A program made the position numbers and the translations under genes. A stretch of DNA of 64,000 nucleotides from Haladaptatus sp. QDMS2 (GTDB lineage: Archaea > Halobacteriota > Halobacteria > Halobacteriales > Halococcaceae), in assembly GCF_029338295.1 (NCBI RefSeq), contig NZ_CP119791.1:2046001-2110000 (forward strand), written 5' to 3'. The notes beneath the pieces are model-generated. The model was given only the letters and a program-made list of their open reading frames with translations. It searched no databases and was not told the origin of the DNA. Below are positions 16,250-24,766 of the stretch, piece by piece (position 1 is the stretch's first letter; each line of letters begins with the position of its first letter).

Positions 16250-18202
16250 CTACGTGTTCTCTCTGAACGTCCCCTCGGGGACTGGCGGGCGAGCCCCGAT
16301 ATCGACGTAGAACTGGTGGTACTCGCCGTTCGACTGGACGAGGTGGACGCCCCTCTCGGTGGTGATGGCGGTGAAACTCGCCCGCGAGTAGCGAAGTTCG
16401 CGGTAGGCGTCTACCTCTCGCTCTATATCCGTCTGAGTGACGACGAACCAGTGGTCGCGCCTGACGACTTCCTCTGGATGGTTCTCGTAGTACGGTCGCA
16501 ATCCGGTGAGCATCGCCGATTCGGGGGCCGGCCCGCTGTGGATGGAGAAGGGTTCGTCGTAGAACGCCGCCTCGTAGCGGTCGATGCCCGTCCTCACCGC
16601 CCCGTACCAGATGGTCTTGTCCGCCGGCTGGGCGTTGAAGGAGGTCTGGTAGCCCTCCATGTGCTGGGCGGCGACGTGCTGACCGGGGAGGAAGATGTAC
16701 GGCGAGGGGAACAGGCTCACCAGCGAGAGCGCGACGAGTGCGACCACCCCGAGCACGATGAGTGGCCGGACGAGCGTGCTGAGAGATCCGCTCGAAACAC
16801 GCCCCGCGAGGCGTGTAATTCCCACTGCACCGAGAATCGTGGCGATGACCATGGCGAATCCGAGGTGCCGGAAGAAGTACGTCGAGATGTCGCCGATGAA
16901 CTGCGCAGCGACGACCGGGAGGAACGCGAGCGACCCCCAGACGAAAAACGGCAGCAGCCCGCCGACGCGGGTTTCTACTGCCCGTCCGCGGAGCCACCCG
17001 ACGATTAGCAGGGCACTCGCTGCGAGGTACACGACGCTCACCAGAAAGAGCTTCACGAACAGTTCAGCGAGGCTCACGCCGATGTCGGCCGCCGAATCGG
17101 ACTGCGAACTGATGACCTGTCCTGCGGCAGCGGTTCCGAGCAACAGACCCTCGACCGCCGCGAGCGTCTGGTCTAAGGTGTTGAACGTGGACTGGTGCTG
17201 GTTCACCCAGAAGACGAAGATGACCAGCAGGACGAACACCTGTCCGTAGATGGCCCGATAGCCCGCCGCCGCGCTATTCGGTTGCAGGAGGCGGTAGAGC
17301 AACTGAACTCCGGCCATCCCCAGAACGAACAGGAGGACGTTGAGCGTCAACTGTGGGTGCAAGATGACCATGACGAACGCGACGAGCGGCAGCACGAGCG
17401 ACGCCGCGGAGACGAATTGCGGCAGGCGGTCGTCGTTTGCCTCGTGGCTCATGTGCTTGACCAGCAGGTACAGAAAGAGCGGAAAGAACAGCGTCGCGAG
17501 CGTGAAGGGGTGAAAGGAAACGTGCGTCGCGAGGCTGTTGATTGGCAGGAGCAAGAACGCCGAAAACGCGGCGACGGTGGCCACTCGACTCGAAGGGAGG
17601 AGCAGTCTGGCCGTGAGCGCAACGAACAGGAAGTAGACCACGGTGAACACGAGCACGGTGAACAGCATCGCCGTCGGCATGGCGAACCCGGTCAGGCGGC
17701 CGAGCACGGCCGCGAACAGGTGGCTGCCCGGATACGGAATGCTGTAGACGGTGAACACGCCTGCGTCGAGCGACCGCGCCCAGCCGAGGTGGATGAGCGA
17801 GTCGAGCAATCCGTAGAAGTAGTAGCCCCGAATCAACGGCAGGCCGACGACCGACGTGGTCGCCGTCCCGGCGAGCAGGACGCTTCCGGCCCGCAGACTC
17901 CACGCTGCGCCGTACAGAGCTACGACGATGGCGATAAGGAACGCCGCGGCGACCCCAATCCAGAACGCGACCGGCGTGGCTTCGTAAATCGAGAGTTCGT
18001 AGCGCGTCGCCGGGGCCGCGTGTGCGACCACTACGGCGGCGAGCAGCGAGAGGTAGCCGACGGTGAGCGCGACTGTTCCACCGCGTCTTCGCGCCTCGTA
18101 GCGGTCTGCGACGCCGACGGCGTGTCGCGTAGTGCCCAGCCCATCGACGAAGCTATCCACGGCAGATTCCATTCGCTCCGGGTTCTGACTGTCGGAAGAC
18201 AC
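16250..18202 (-). CDS. Large polytopic membrane protein, GT-C-like
   Basis: A 650-residue membrane protein with about 13 hydrophobic helices and a soluble C-terminal domain of roughly 130 residues. Between early helices lies YYFYGLLDSLIHLGWARSLD, followed by YSIPYPGSHLFAAVLG. An acidic residue close to a His after an early helix resembles the first extracellular loop of GT-C glycosyltransferases and O-antigen polymerase-like proteins of haloarchaea. A role as a lipid-linked sugar transferase or glycan polymerase fits its place between a GT4 and an alpha/alpha-toroid protein, but this is inference from topology. The ATG at 18202 is supported by a strong copy of the island promoter element 35 nt upstream. 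Confidence 0.6.
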   Translation of the reverse strand: MSSDSQNPERMESAVDSFVDGLGTTRHAVGVADRYEARRRGGTVALTVGYLSLLAAVVVAHAAPATRYELSIYEATPVAFWIGVAAAFLIAIVVALYGAAWSLRAGSVLLAGTATTSVVGLPLIRGYYFYGLLDSLIHLGWARSLDAGVFTVYSIPYPGSHLFAAVLGRLTGFAMPTAMLFTVLVFTVVYFLFVALTARLLLPSSRVATVAAFSAFLLLPINSLATHVSFHPFTLATLFFPLFLYLLVKHMSHEANDDRLPQFVSAASLVLPLVAFVMVILHPQLTLNVLLFVLGMAGVQLLYRLLQPNSAAAGYRAIYGQVFVLLVIFVFWVNQHQSTFNTLDQTLAAVEGLLLGTAAAGQVISSQSDSAADIGVSLAELFVKLFLVSVVYLAASALLIVGWLRGRAVETRVGGLLPFFVWGSLAFLPVVAAQFIGDISTYFFRHLGFAMVIATILGAVGITRLAGRVSSGSLSTLVRPLIVLGVVALVALSLVSLFPSPYIFLPGQHVAAQHMEGYQTSFNAQPADKTIWYGAVRTGIDRYEAAFYDEPFSIHSGPAPESAMLTGLRPYYENHPEEVVRRDHWFVVTQTDIEREVDAYRELRYSRASFTAITTERGVHLVQSNGEYHQFYVDIGARPPVPEGTFRENT

Positions 18203-18237
18203 GACCGCTTCTTACCACTAGAAGCCCCGGCGCAGAC

Positions 18238-18257
18238 TTTGTTATTCCAGAGTTAAT
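18238..18257 (-). promoter_or_regulatory. Bipartite island promoter element (650-residue membrane protein)
   Basis: Minus strand reads ATTAACTCTGGAATAACAAA, ending 35 nt before the ATG at 18202. With the flippase copy it is the best-conserved pair, differing at two positions. Confidence 0.6.
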
Positions 18258-18292
18258 GCGAGGCCTGCGTCTACGGGATGGCAGCCGACGGC

Positions 18293-19504
18293 TCAGGGAG
18301 ACCCGGCCCGCTCTGACGTCGGTTCAAGGGCGGCTTTCGAGCGAGCGTGAGCGAACTCCGCGATGGCGTAGGCCATCCACGCTTCGGCCCACCGCATCAA
18401 TACGACCCGTCTGGTGTAGAACCGACCGCAACGGAACGCGAACCGCCCGTCCCCCAGGTACAGGTTCCGAACCGTCCACTGGAGGATGCGCCCGGCGAAG
18501 TTGAGGTCACCGGCCCGCGTGAACACGAGAATGCCCTGTGCGGCCGCGTGGACGTCCCGTGGAAAGGCCCGCCGTTCGTCCCAGCGAGGTGCGCCGTCCG
18601 GGTCGAACAGGCGAGTACGGTAGAATGCGAGTCCCACGTCGAGTGCCGTCTCGAACCGGTCTGCATTGACCACGGCCGCGTAGTGCTGGAGGCACTCGAT
18701 GATGAAGCCGTTGTGGTGGCCGTCCATCGAGAGGTGTGACGTTTCGCGGGGGTCACGATAGTACCACCCGCCAATCGGTTGTTGACGGGCCACGACGAAC
18801 GCGAGGAGTTTCGTGGCCTTCTCGGCGTACGTCTCGTCACCAGTGTGGGCGTAGAGGTCCACGAAACAGCTTCCCGCGAGCGCGATGGCATTCAGGGTGT
18901 GGAACGTCGCCTCCTCAGCGGCGACGTAGGTGACGTACGCTTCGTCGCCTGTTTCGGTGTAGTTGAGGTCGGTCGTGAGAAACGCTGCGGCGCTCTCCGC
19001 GACCTGCGCGTACGTCGGGTCGAACGCAGCCAGTTCGAGCAGCGACCGGACGCCGTAGGTCGTCGAAACGACGTCACCCTCCGTGGGTTGTCGCTTCCCT
19101 CCCAACTCCTGCAGGACGTGTGCGTGACCGCCGCAGAAGCCGTGATAGCCGGGTCTCTGATTGGCGACGAGCCAATCTGCGAGTCCGCGCGCCTCCGCGT
19201 CGTAATCCACGTCGTCGAGACCAAGTTGGCTCGCCCGTCGATTCGCGAGAGCGAACAGGGCGCTCCCCTTGAACGATTGGCGTCGCTCGACGAGGAACAG
19301 CGGTCGCAGATTGATGGGAGCGCGCTTGATTCCCTCTTGAACGACGAAGTTCAGCCACCGATTCTCGACCGGAAGCGCGGCGAGCAGGCGGCTACTCATC
19401 CCGTCTGCGTAGTCCCAGCCGGTGTACGACCGGGCGCGAGCGTAGCGGAGGGTGGCCGCGAGCAGCTCCTCGGGTCGAACCGTCCGCTCGTCAGAGCGAG
19501 CCAT
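18293..19504 (-). CDS. Alpha/alpha-toroid (six-hairpin glycosidase-like) protein of glycan cluster
   Basis: A 403-residue soluble protein composed of helical hairpins, with repeated motifs such as YHGFCGGHAHVLQELGG, ATFHTLNAIALAGSCFVDLYAHTG and QQPIGGWYYRDPRETS. These repeats resemble six-hairpin glycosidases, polysaccharide lyases and cyclases, where aromatic and acidic residues line a central funnel. No definite catalytic pair can be assigned. It probably binds or cleaves an oligosaccharide in the cytoplasm, as no signal peptide is seen. A GTG at 19543 is also in frame, but the ATG at 19504 is preferred because a TAACAAT promoter box lies 27 nt before it and would otherwise be inside the coding region. 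Confidence 0.6.
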   Translation of the reverse strand: MARSDERTVRPEELLAATLRYARARSYTGWDYADGMSSRLLAALPVENRWLNFVVQEGIKRAPINLRPLFLVERRQSFKGSALFALANRRASQLGLDDVDYDAEARGLADWLVANQRPGYHGFCGGHAHVLQELGGKRQPTEGDVVSTTYGVRSLLELAAFDPTYAQVAESAAAFLTTDLNYTETGDEAYVTYVAAEEATFHTLNAIALAGSCFVDLYAHTGDETYAEKATKLLAFVVARQQPIGGWYYRDPRETSHLSMDGHHNGFIIECLQHYAAVVNADRFETALDVGLAFYRTRLFDPDGAPRWDERRAFPRDVHAAAQGILVFTRAGDLNFAGRILQWTVRNLYLGDGRFAFRCGRFYTRRVVLMRWAEAWMAYAIAEFAHARSKAALEPTSERAGSP

Positions 19505-19531
19505 CCACGTGGACAGACGGGGCGAACCCCA

Positions 19532-19551
19532 ATTGTTAGTCACCGAGTGTA
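19532..19551 (-). promoter_or_regulatory. Island promoter element (toroid protein gene)
   Basis: Minus strand ends in TGACTAACAAT 27 nt before the ATG at 19504. Only the downstream half matches well; it shares the 11-nt core with the element at 6195-6214. Confidence 0.45.
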
Positions 19552-19650
19552 CGCCTGAGACCGCGTGTAAGCAGGGCTTTCAGCCTGTCTGAGAAAATAT
19601 GCACCCAAGTAGTTACGCTGGTTGCCCCCCTCTGTGGGGTCAGAGCGCCC

Positions 19651-20739
19651 ATGCGATACCTGTTCTTCACGAACACTCCGGCGCACGTCCACCTCTACAA
19701 ACACGCCGTGCGCCGGTTGCAGGCCGACGGCCACGAAGTGCTCATCCTGGGACGGGACTACGGCGTCACCGTTTCCTTGCTCGAATACTACGACCTGCCC
19801 TACCTCGTCTACGGGTCGTGCGGGCCGACGAAGGGGTCGCTGCTGCGCAACCTCCCGAGGCATTTTGCCCGCATCCTCCGACTCGCCCGCGAGTTCTCCC
19901 CGAACCTCGTCTTCGGGATGGGCTCGTACGCCGCCTTCGCCGGGGCCGTCTCCCGAGCACCGGTCGTCCTCATCCTCGACTCCGAGCCGACGAGCCTCGA
20001 CCACCGGTTCTCCCGGCGCTTTGCGACGACCATCCTGACGCCCCACGCCTTCCGCAAGGACCTCGGCCAGAAGCACTTCCACTTTACCGGATTCAAAGAG
20101 ACCGCCTACCTCCACCCGGACGTGTTCGTGCCCAACCCCGGCATCCGCGACCTGCTCGGCCTCGACACGGACGAGCGGTTCGCCATCGTCCGGTTCAATG
20201 CCTTTGGCTCCCACCACGACGTGGGCCACGCTGGCTTTTCGCCCGCCCAGCGCCGCGAACTCCTCACCGCCCTCGCCGAGTACGTCACCGTGTTCGTCTC
20301 CGACGAGTCAGAATCCCTCGCGTTCGACGACCTTCCCGCCCGCCGATTCGACTTGCACCCGGGACTGATGCACGACGCGCTCGCCGCCGCCGACCTGCTC
20401 GTCGCCGACACGCAGACGATGGTCACGGAGGCCGCCCTGCTCGGGACGCCCGCCATCCGGTCTAACTCCTGGGTCGGCGCGGACGACATGGGCAACTTCA
20501 CCGACCTCGCCGTCCACGGCCTCATCTACAACGTCCGTGAGTTCGACACCGTCCTCACCCTCGCCCGCGACCTAGTCGCAACCCCCGACGCGAAAGCCGA
20601 GTGGGCCGAAAAGCGCGATGCCTACATCGCGGACAAAGTGAATCTCACCGACCTCATCGTGGAGGTGGCAGCACACATGGGCGCAGTCGAGGGAATCGCG
20701 CAGGTGGAGCGCGGTGCGGGCGTGCGACCTGCTCCATGA
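19651..20739 (+). CDS. DUF354 family protein (GT-B-like glycosyltransferase fold)
   Basis: A 362-residue protein of the archaeal DUF354 family, which has the GT-B/UDP-GlcNAc 2-epimerase fold. It opens with RYLFFTNTPAHVHLYKHAV, followed by GHEVLILGRDYGVT and NLVFGMGSYAAFAGAVS. The C-terminal domain has DLLVADTQTMVTEAALLGTPAIRSNSW, which matches the nucleotide-sugar binding region of GT-B enzymes. The reaction is not established for the family. Placement beside the UDP-diacetamido-uronate operon suggests a glycan role. It runs opposite to that operon. A short inverted repeat, CTCTG-N6-CAGAG, lies 5 nt before the ATG and could affect translation. No copy of the island promoter element is visible upstream. 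Confidence 0.75.
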   Translation: MRYLFFTNTPAHVHLYKHAVRRLQADGHEVLILGRDYGVTVSLLEYYDLPYLVYGSCGPTKGSLLRNLPRHFARILRLAREFSPNLVFGMGSYAAFAGAVSRAPVVLILDSEPTSLDHRFSRRFATTILTPHAFRKDLGQKHFHFTGFKETAYLHPDVFVPNPGIRDLLGLDTDERFAIVRFNAFGSHHDVGHAGFSPAQRRELLTALAEYVTVFVSDESESLAFDDLPARRFDLHPGLMHDALAAADLLVADTQTMVTEAALLGTPAIRSNSWVGADDMGNFTDLAVHGLIYNVREFDTVLTLARDLVATPDAKAEWAEKRDAYIADKVNLTDLIVEVAAHMGAVEGIAQVERGAGVRPAP

Positions 20740-20796
20740 CCCCTGTACTCACCCCTCAGGCGAACGCTATGCTCCGTGCGAGCGTTTTGGTTCACC

Positions 20797-21258
20797 ATGG
20801 ACGAACTCACCACCAGTATCGACATCGACGCGCCGCCGGAGACGGTCTGGCGGGTGCTCACCGACTTCGACCACTACCCCGAGTGGAACGACTTCATGCA
20901 CATCGCCGGACGCCCGACCGTCGGAACGCGGTTGCACATCACGCCCGGCCCCGCGGCGGGGCGCTCGCCGTCGTTCAAACCGGAAGTCCTCAGAGCGGAC
21001 GCAAACCGCGAACTGCGATGGCTCGGCCACCTCTACGTCCGGGGACTGTTCGACGGCGAACACCGCTTCGAAATCACCGACCTCGGCGACGGCACGTCAC
21101 GGCTGACGCAGGCAGAGCGGTTCTCGGGGGTCCTCGTCGGCCTGTTCAATCGCTTCTTCGGCGACCAGACCGAGCGCAACTTCCACGGCGTGAACGCGGC
21201 ACTCAAGGAACGAGCAGAATCGATGGCAAAAGCAGACGGCGCGGACGCGGCGGCCTAA
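20797..21258 (+). CDS. SRPBCC family protein (START/polyketide cyclase-like)
   Basis: A 153-residue protein with the SRPBCC fold: an opening strand SIDIDAPPETVWRVLTDFDHYPEWNDF, here given only by its start and end (SIDIDAP to PEWNDF), then a central sheet and a C-terminal long helix rich in Asn/His/Ala/Lys (NFHGVNAALKERAE). Members bind hydrophobic ligands in a deep pocket, or act as cyclases or dehydratases. The ATG at 20797 is preferred over the GTG at 20776 since the domain begins directly after it. It follows the DUF354 gene after 57 bp and may be co-transcribed. Its end nearly abuts the end of the 2-epimerase gene on the other strand. The ligand is unknown. Confidence 0.75.
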   Translation: MDELTTSIDIDAPPETVWRVLTDFDHYPEWNDFMHIAGRPTVGTRLHITPGPAAGRSPSFKPEVLRADANRELRWLGHLYVRGLFDGEHRFEITDLGDGTSRLTQAERFSGVLVGLFNRFFGDQTERNFHGVNAALKERAESMAKADGADAAA

Positions 21259-21259
21259 T

Positions 21260-22342
21260 TCACTGGTTCTGTAGTCGTGGTACTTCGTGGGTCAGCACCT
21301 CACAAATCTTCTCCGCGGCGTGTCCGTCGCCGTAGGGTGCTGGTTTCTCCGACAGCGCGAACGCCCGGGTGAGGCCCTCGCGGATGGCGTCCGGGCTGGA
21401 TCCGACGAGGACGTTCCATCCTGCATCGACCGTCTCCACCCATTCGGTCTCCTCGCGGAGGGTGACGCAGGGCGTGTCGAGGAAGAAGGCCTCTTTCTGG
21501 ATGCCGCCCGAATCCGTGGCAACCCGCTCAGCGCCCGCGAGTAGGCGGACGAGGTCGCGGTAGCCCACCGGCGAGACGAGTTTGAGGTTGTTGTGGGCCG
21601 TGTCGAGCAGGCCGAAGGATTCGAGGCGGGCTACCGTCCGCGGGTGGGCGGGGAACACCACCGGTAGCGGGGCGTCGCCGAGCGCCTCTACGATGCCCCG
21701 GAGCGTCTCGGGGTCGTCCGTGTTCGCGGGCCGGTGGACGGTTGCGAGAATGTACTCACCGTCGGTGAGCGAGAATCGGCCCAACACCGTCGATTCCGCC
21801 ATCGCTCGGTCGGCCACCGCGAGGATGGCGTCGTACATCACGTCGCCGGTCAGGTGGACGCCCGCGGTGATACCTTCGCGTTCGAGATTCGCCACGGCGG
21901 TGTCGGTCGGCGCGAACAGGAGGTCCGCGGCGTGGTCGGTGAGCACGCGGTTCACTTCTTCTGGCATCTCGGGGTTGAAACTCCGCAGGCCCGCCTCGAC
22001 GTGGGCGAGTACGCAATCGCGTTTGGCCGCGACCAGCGCGGCGGCGAGCGTTGAGTTCGTATCCCCGTAGACGAGCACCGCGTCCGGCTGTTCCTCGTCG
22101 AAGACGGCGTCCAGTTTCGCCATCATCTCGCCCGTCTGGATGGCGTGAGGCGCGGAGCCCACCCCCAGATTGTACGCCGGTTCGGGGATGTCGAGGTCAG
22201 TGAAGAACACCGCAGACATGGTTTCGTCGTAGTGCTGGCCGGTGTGGACGAGCACCTCGTCGTGGTCGGCAGCGAGCGCCCGCGAGACGGGAAACGCCTT
22301 CACGAACTGGGGGCGTGCGCCGACCACCGAACAGAGCTTCAC
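21260..22342 (-). CDS. UDP-sugar 2-epimerase, WbpI/WecB family (probable UDP-2,3-diacetamido-glucuronate 2-epimerase)
   Basis: A 360-residue non-hydrolysing UDP-HexNAc 2-epimerase. Family marks include VVGARPQFVKAFPV, HTGQHYDETMS, VYGDTNSTLAAALVAA, HVEAGLRSFNPEMPEEVNR, ILATVHRPANTDDP and TDSGGIQKEAFFLDTPCVT. The MPEE and LTDHAADLLFAPT wording is closer to what I remember of WbpI-type enzymes, which epimerise UDP-GlcNAc3NAcA to UDP-ManNAc3NAcA, than to WecB. Context supports this strongly, because genes for all earlier steps lie upstream in the same operon. It is the last gene of the operon and overlaps the preceding GT2 by 4 bp. A plain WecB function (UDP-ManNAc synthesis) remains the main alternative. 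Confidence 0.85.
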   Translation of the reverse strand: MKLCSVVGARPQFVKAFPVSRALAADHDEVLVHTGQHYDETMSAVFFTDLDIPEPAYNLGVGSAPHAIQTGEMMAKLDAVFDEEQPDAVLVYGDTNSTLAAALVAAKRDCVLAHVEAGLRSFNPEMPEEVNRVLTDHAADLLFAPTDTAVANLEREGITAGVHLTGDVMYDAILAVADRAMAESTVLGRFSLTDGEYILATVHRPANTDDPETLRGIVEALGDAPLPVVFPAHPRTVARLESFGLLDTAHNNLKLVSPVGYRDLVRLLAGAERVATDSGGIQKEAFFLDTPCVTLREETEWVETVDAGWNVLVGSSPDAIREGLTRAFALSEKPAPYGDGHAAEKICEVLTHEVPRLQNQ

Positions 22343-23424
22343 TGGACATCACCGCGTTGCCGTCCGAACGATTCCTCGTCGGGTGACGACACCGAGACGG
22401 AGACGTGCTCCGTCGCCTGCTCGCCGACCGTTGGCTTGTGGTGGACGAGCACCACGAGGTCGGCGTTTCGTTCGACGTCGACGCTCACGGCGAGGATGAG
22501 CAGAAGCGAGGAGAGCAAGAACACGGAAAAGAGCAGGAGTCCGTCGGTCAGGCCCGCCGTCCCGGTGAGAACGCCGCTACCCACGAGGAGCGTGGCGACG
22601 ACGCCGAACGCCAGGCCAAACGTGCCGATGATGTATGCAAAGATGGCCGGATGGAAGTCGTAGACGAAGAACTTCATCTTGAGCCGCCAGAGGAACGTCC
22701 GCAGGAGGATGGCAGAGAGATGCGGGACGAACGAGGCGTAGTGGATGTCGCTTATTTCCTCGCCGTAGACGGCTGGGTGTGCCACCTCAGCGAGGCGCTG
22801 GTCGTAGACGTTACACATCACGAGCAGGTCGTTTTCGAACCCGTAGCCCTCGTACAGTTGCTCGAAAGGGATGGTTTCGAGCGTCCGCCGCGAGAGCGCA
22901 CAGAAGCCGTTCTGCGGGTCCACCATCTTCCAGTAGCCACTCGCCACCTTCGTCAAACCCGTGAGCACGGAGTTACCGAACAGCCGCCATCTGCTCATGT
23001 CGCGGTGATACGCCTTGTACCACAGTCGGTTGCCCTTCGAAAAGTCGGCGACGCCGTCGATGATAGGGTCGAGCAACCGCGAGAGTTGCGTCGGGTCCAT
23101 CTGCCCGTCGCCGTCCATTCGCGCAACGATGTCGATGCCGTCTGCGAGCGCGAGACCGAACCCGTGTTTCACACAGCCACCGACGCCCATGTTCGCGGGG
23201 TTGTTGACGCCGACGACGCGCTCGTCGTACTCGCCCTCGCTCGCAACGCGCTGGTTTGCCACTCGTGCGGCGTGTTGGATGGCGTTCCACGTGTCGTCGG
23301 TCGAGTGGTCGTTAAAAACGTAAATCCGGTCGACGAAGGCGGGCATCGTCTCGATGACGCGCCCGATGAGTCTCACTTCGTTGTATGCGGGTACGACAAC
23401 GCCGATGCGTTGCCCGCGGTACAT
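22339..23424 (-). CDS. Glycosyltransferase family 2 with two C-terminal membrane helices
   Basis: A 361-residue GT2 enzyme of the dolichyl-phosphate sugar synthase-like type. It begins RIGVVVPAYNEVRLIGRVI, followed by VFNDHSTDDTW, NPANMGVGGCVKHGFGLAL and the metal-binding VARMDGDGQMDPTQL. MVDPQNGFCALSRRTLE is the acceptor-side part. Two hydrophobic segments near residues 265-320 anchor it to the membrane, and the tail is soluble. It likely loads a sugar onto a polyprenyl or dolichol phosphate carrier, or onto a lipid-linked glycan. As the only transferase inside the uronic-acid operon, it is the natural candidate to use its product. It starts 1 nt after the dehydrogenase stop codon and overlaps the epimerase by 4 bp. 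Confidence 0.87.
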   Translation of the reverse strand: MYRGQRIGVVVPAYNEVRLIGRVIETMPAFVDRIYVFNDHSTDDTWNAIQHAARVANQRVASEGEYDERVVGVNNPANMGVGGCVKHGFGLALADGIDIVARMDGDGQMDPTQLSRLLDPIIDGVADFSKGNRLWYKAYHRDMSRWRLFGNSVLTGLTKVASGYWKMVDPQNGFCALSRRTLETIPFEQLYEGYGFENDLLVMCNVYDQRLAEVAHPAVYGEEISDIHYASFVPHLSAILLRTFLWRLKMKFFVYDFHPAIFAYIIGTFGLAFGVVATLLVGSGVLTGTAGLTDGLLLFSVFLLSSLLLILAVSVDVERNADLVVLVHHKPTVGEQATEHVSVSVSSPDEESFGRQRGDVQ

Positions 23425-23425
23425 A

Positions 23426-24766
23426 CTACTTGCTCCCGATGGTGTAGACGCGGTGGTCGGCCGCCCGCCCGTGCAGGGTTCCGCGGCCGTCTATCACCAC
23501 CACGTCCGCGAACCGGTCCCAGTCGATGGCGTCGAACTCCTCGTGTGGCGTCACGAGAATCACGCCGTCCACGTCGTAAGTCTCTGGCTGGTCGAGGTGG
23601 ACGCGAACCGCGTCGAACTCGCTCGTGTCGTCCAGAATCGGGTCGACCGCGAGCACGTTCGCCCCCATCCGGCGCAGCGACTCGATGAGCGGCTTTGCGG
23701 GGGCCGCTCGCGTCTCCTTGATGGCGGGGCGGTACGTCAGGCCCAGCACGAGGATGGTCGAATCGGCGATATCTCGGCCAGCCGCGTCGAGTTCGTCGCG
23801 CATCTTGCCGGCGGTGAACTCGGGCATGCTGTCGTTTACCTCGCGAGCGGTCCGCAGCAGGGGCATGTCGCCCGAAACCCGGCGCATCACGAAGTACGGG
23901 TAGTAGGGGATGCAGTGACCCCCGACGCCCGGGCCCGGCGAGTGCAGGTGGCAGAACGGCTGGCTGTTCGCGACCTCGATGGCCTCGTTTACGTCCACGT
24001 CCAGGTCACCGGCGTGGCGAGCCAGTTCGTTCGCGAGTGCGATGTTTACGTCGCGGTAGAGTCCCTCGAACAGTTTGACCGCCTCTGCGGTGGTCGCATC
24101 CGAGACGACCAGCACGTCGTTCGTGTTGATTTCGCGGTAGATGAGTTCCGCGACCCGAGCACTCTCTGCGTCCACGCCGCCGACGACCTTGGGGTACGCC
24201 CCGCGGATGTCTTCTAGAGCGCGCCCGCTGGAGGTGCGCTCTGGACAGAACGCGACGCCGAACTCGCCGAAGTCGAGGCCGCTTTCGGCTTCGAGCAGCG
24301 GGACGACGAGGTTCTTGCTGGTTCCTGGCGGGACCGTGCACTCGATGACGACGAGGTCACCGGGCTTCAGCCCGCGGCCGATTTTCGACACCGCGTCTTC
24401 GAGAATCGAGAGGTTCGGGTCCTTCTCCTCGGTGATGGGTGTCGGCACGATGACGACGTGGATCCGCGCTTCTGCGACCGCGGTCTCCGCTTCCGTCGTG
24501 GCGCGGAGTTTGCCGTCTGCGACCAACTCGGCGACGAGTTCGTCGAGGCCGGGTTCGCGCTCGATGGGGCACTCTCCGCGGTTGATGGCTTCGACCACCG
24601 CTGCGTTCACGTCGACGCCGATGACGTTGCTCGTGGCTGCTGCGTAGCAGGCCGCGAGCGGGAGTCCCATCTTCCCGAGTCCGAAGACCGAGACGGGAAC
24701 CTGCCCGGTTACGAGCGCCTGGTGCTGGTCTGCGTGCGATTCTGCTGAATTGTATAGGCCGTTCAT
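23426..24766 (-). CDS. UDP-N-acetylhexosamine 6-dehydrogenase (WbpA/WecC family)
   Basis: A 446-residue NAD-dependent nucleotide-sugar dehydrogenase. It shows SVFGLGKMGLPLA, the Rossmann loop; VVIVPTPITEEKDPNL; ECTVPPGTSKN; PGVGGHCIPYYPYF with the catalytic Cys; and the C-terminal UDP-binding domain with LGLTYRPAIKETRAAP. These enzymes oxidise C6 of UDP-GlcNAc, UDP-ManNAc or UDP-Glc to the uronate in two steps. In this operon oxidation of UDP-GlcNAc, the WbpA step, is the most economical reading. The frame is open to 25060, but the ATG at 24766 is the true start: it overlaps the stop of the oxidoreductase gene by 4 bp, like its operon neighbours, and the upstream stretch is basic antisense-like sequence. 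Confidence 0.87.
   Translation of the reverse strand: MNGLYNSAESHADQHQALVTGQVPVSVFGLGKMGLPLAACYAAATSNVIGVDVNAAVVEAINRGECPIEREPGLDELVAELVADGKLRATTEAETAVAEARIHVVIVPTPITEEKDPNLSILEDAVSKIGRGLKPGDLVVIECTVPPGTSKNLVVPLLEAESGLDFGEFGVAFCPERTSSGRALEDIRGAYPKVVGGVDAESARVAELIYREINTNDVLVVSDATTAEAVKLFEGLYRDVNIALANELARHAGDLDVDVNEAIEVANSQPFCHLHSPGPGVGGHCIPYYPYFVMRRVSGDMPLLRTAREVNDSMPEFTAGKMRDELDAAGRDIADSTILVLGLTYRPAIKETRAAPAKPLIESLRRMGANVLAVDPILDDTSEFDAVRVHLDQPETYDVDGVILVTPHEEFDAIDWDRFADVVVIDGRGTLHGRAADHRVYTIGSK

Noticed and set aside
17195-18256. Open frame of 353 codons on the plus strand, very rich in Arg, Glu and Gln
   Set aside because: Shadow of the 650-residue membrane protein; composition reflects the complement of hydrophobic codons.
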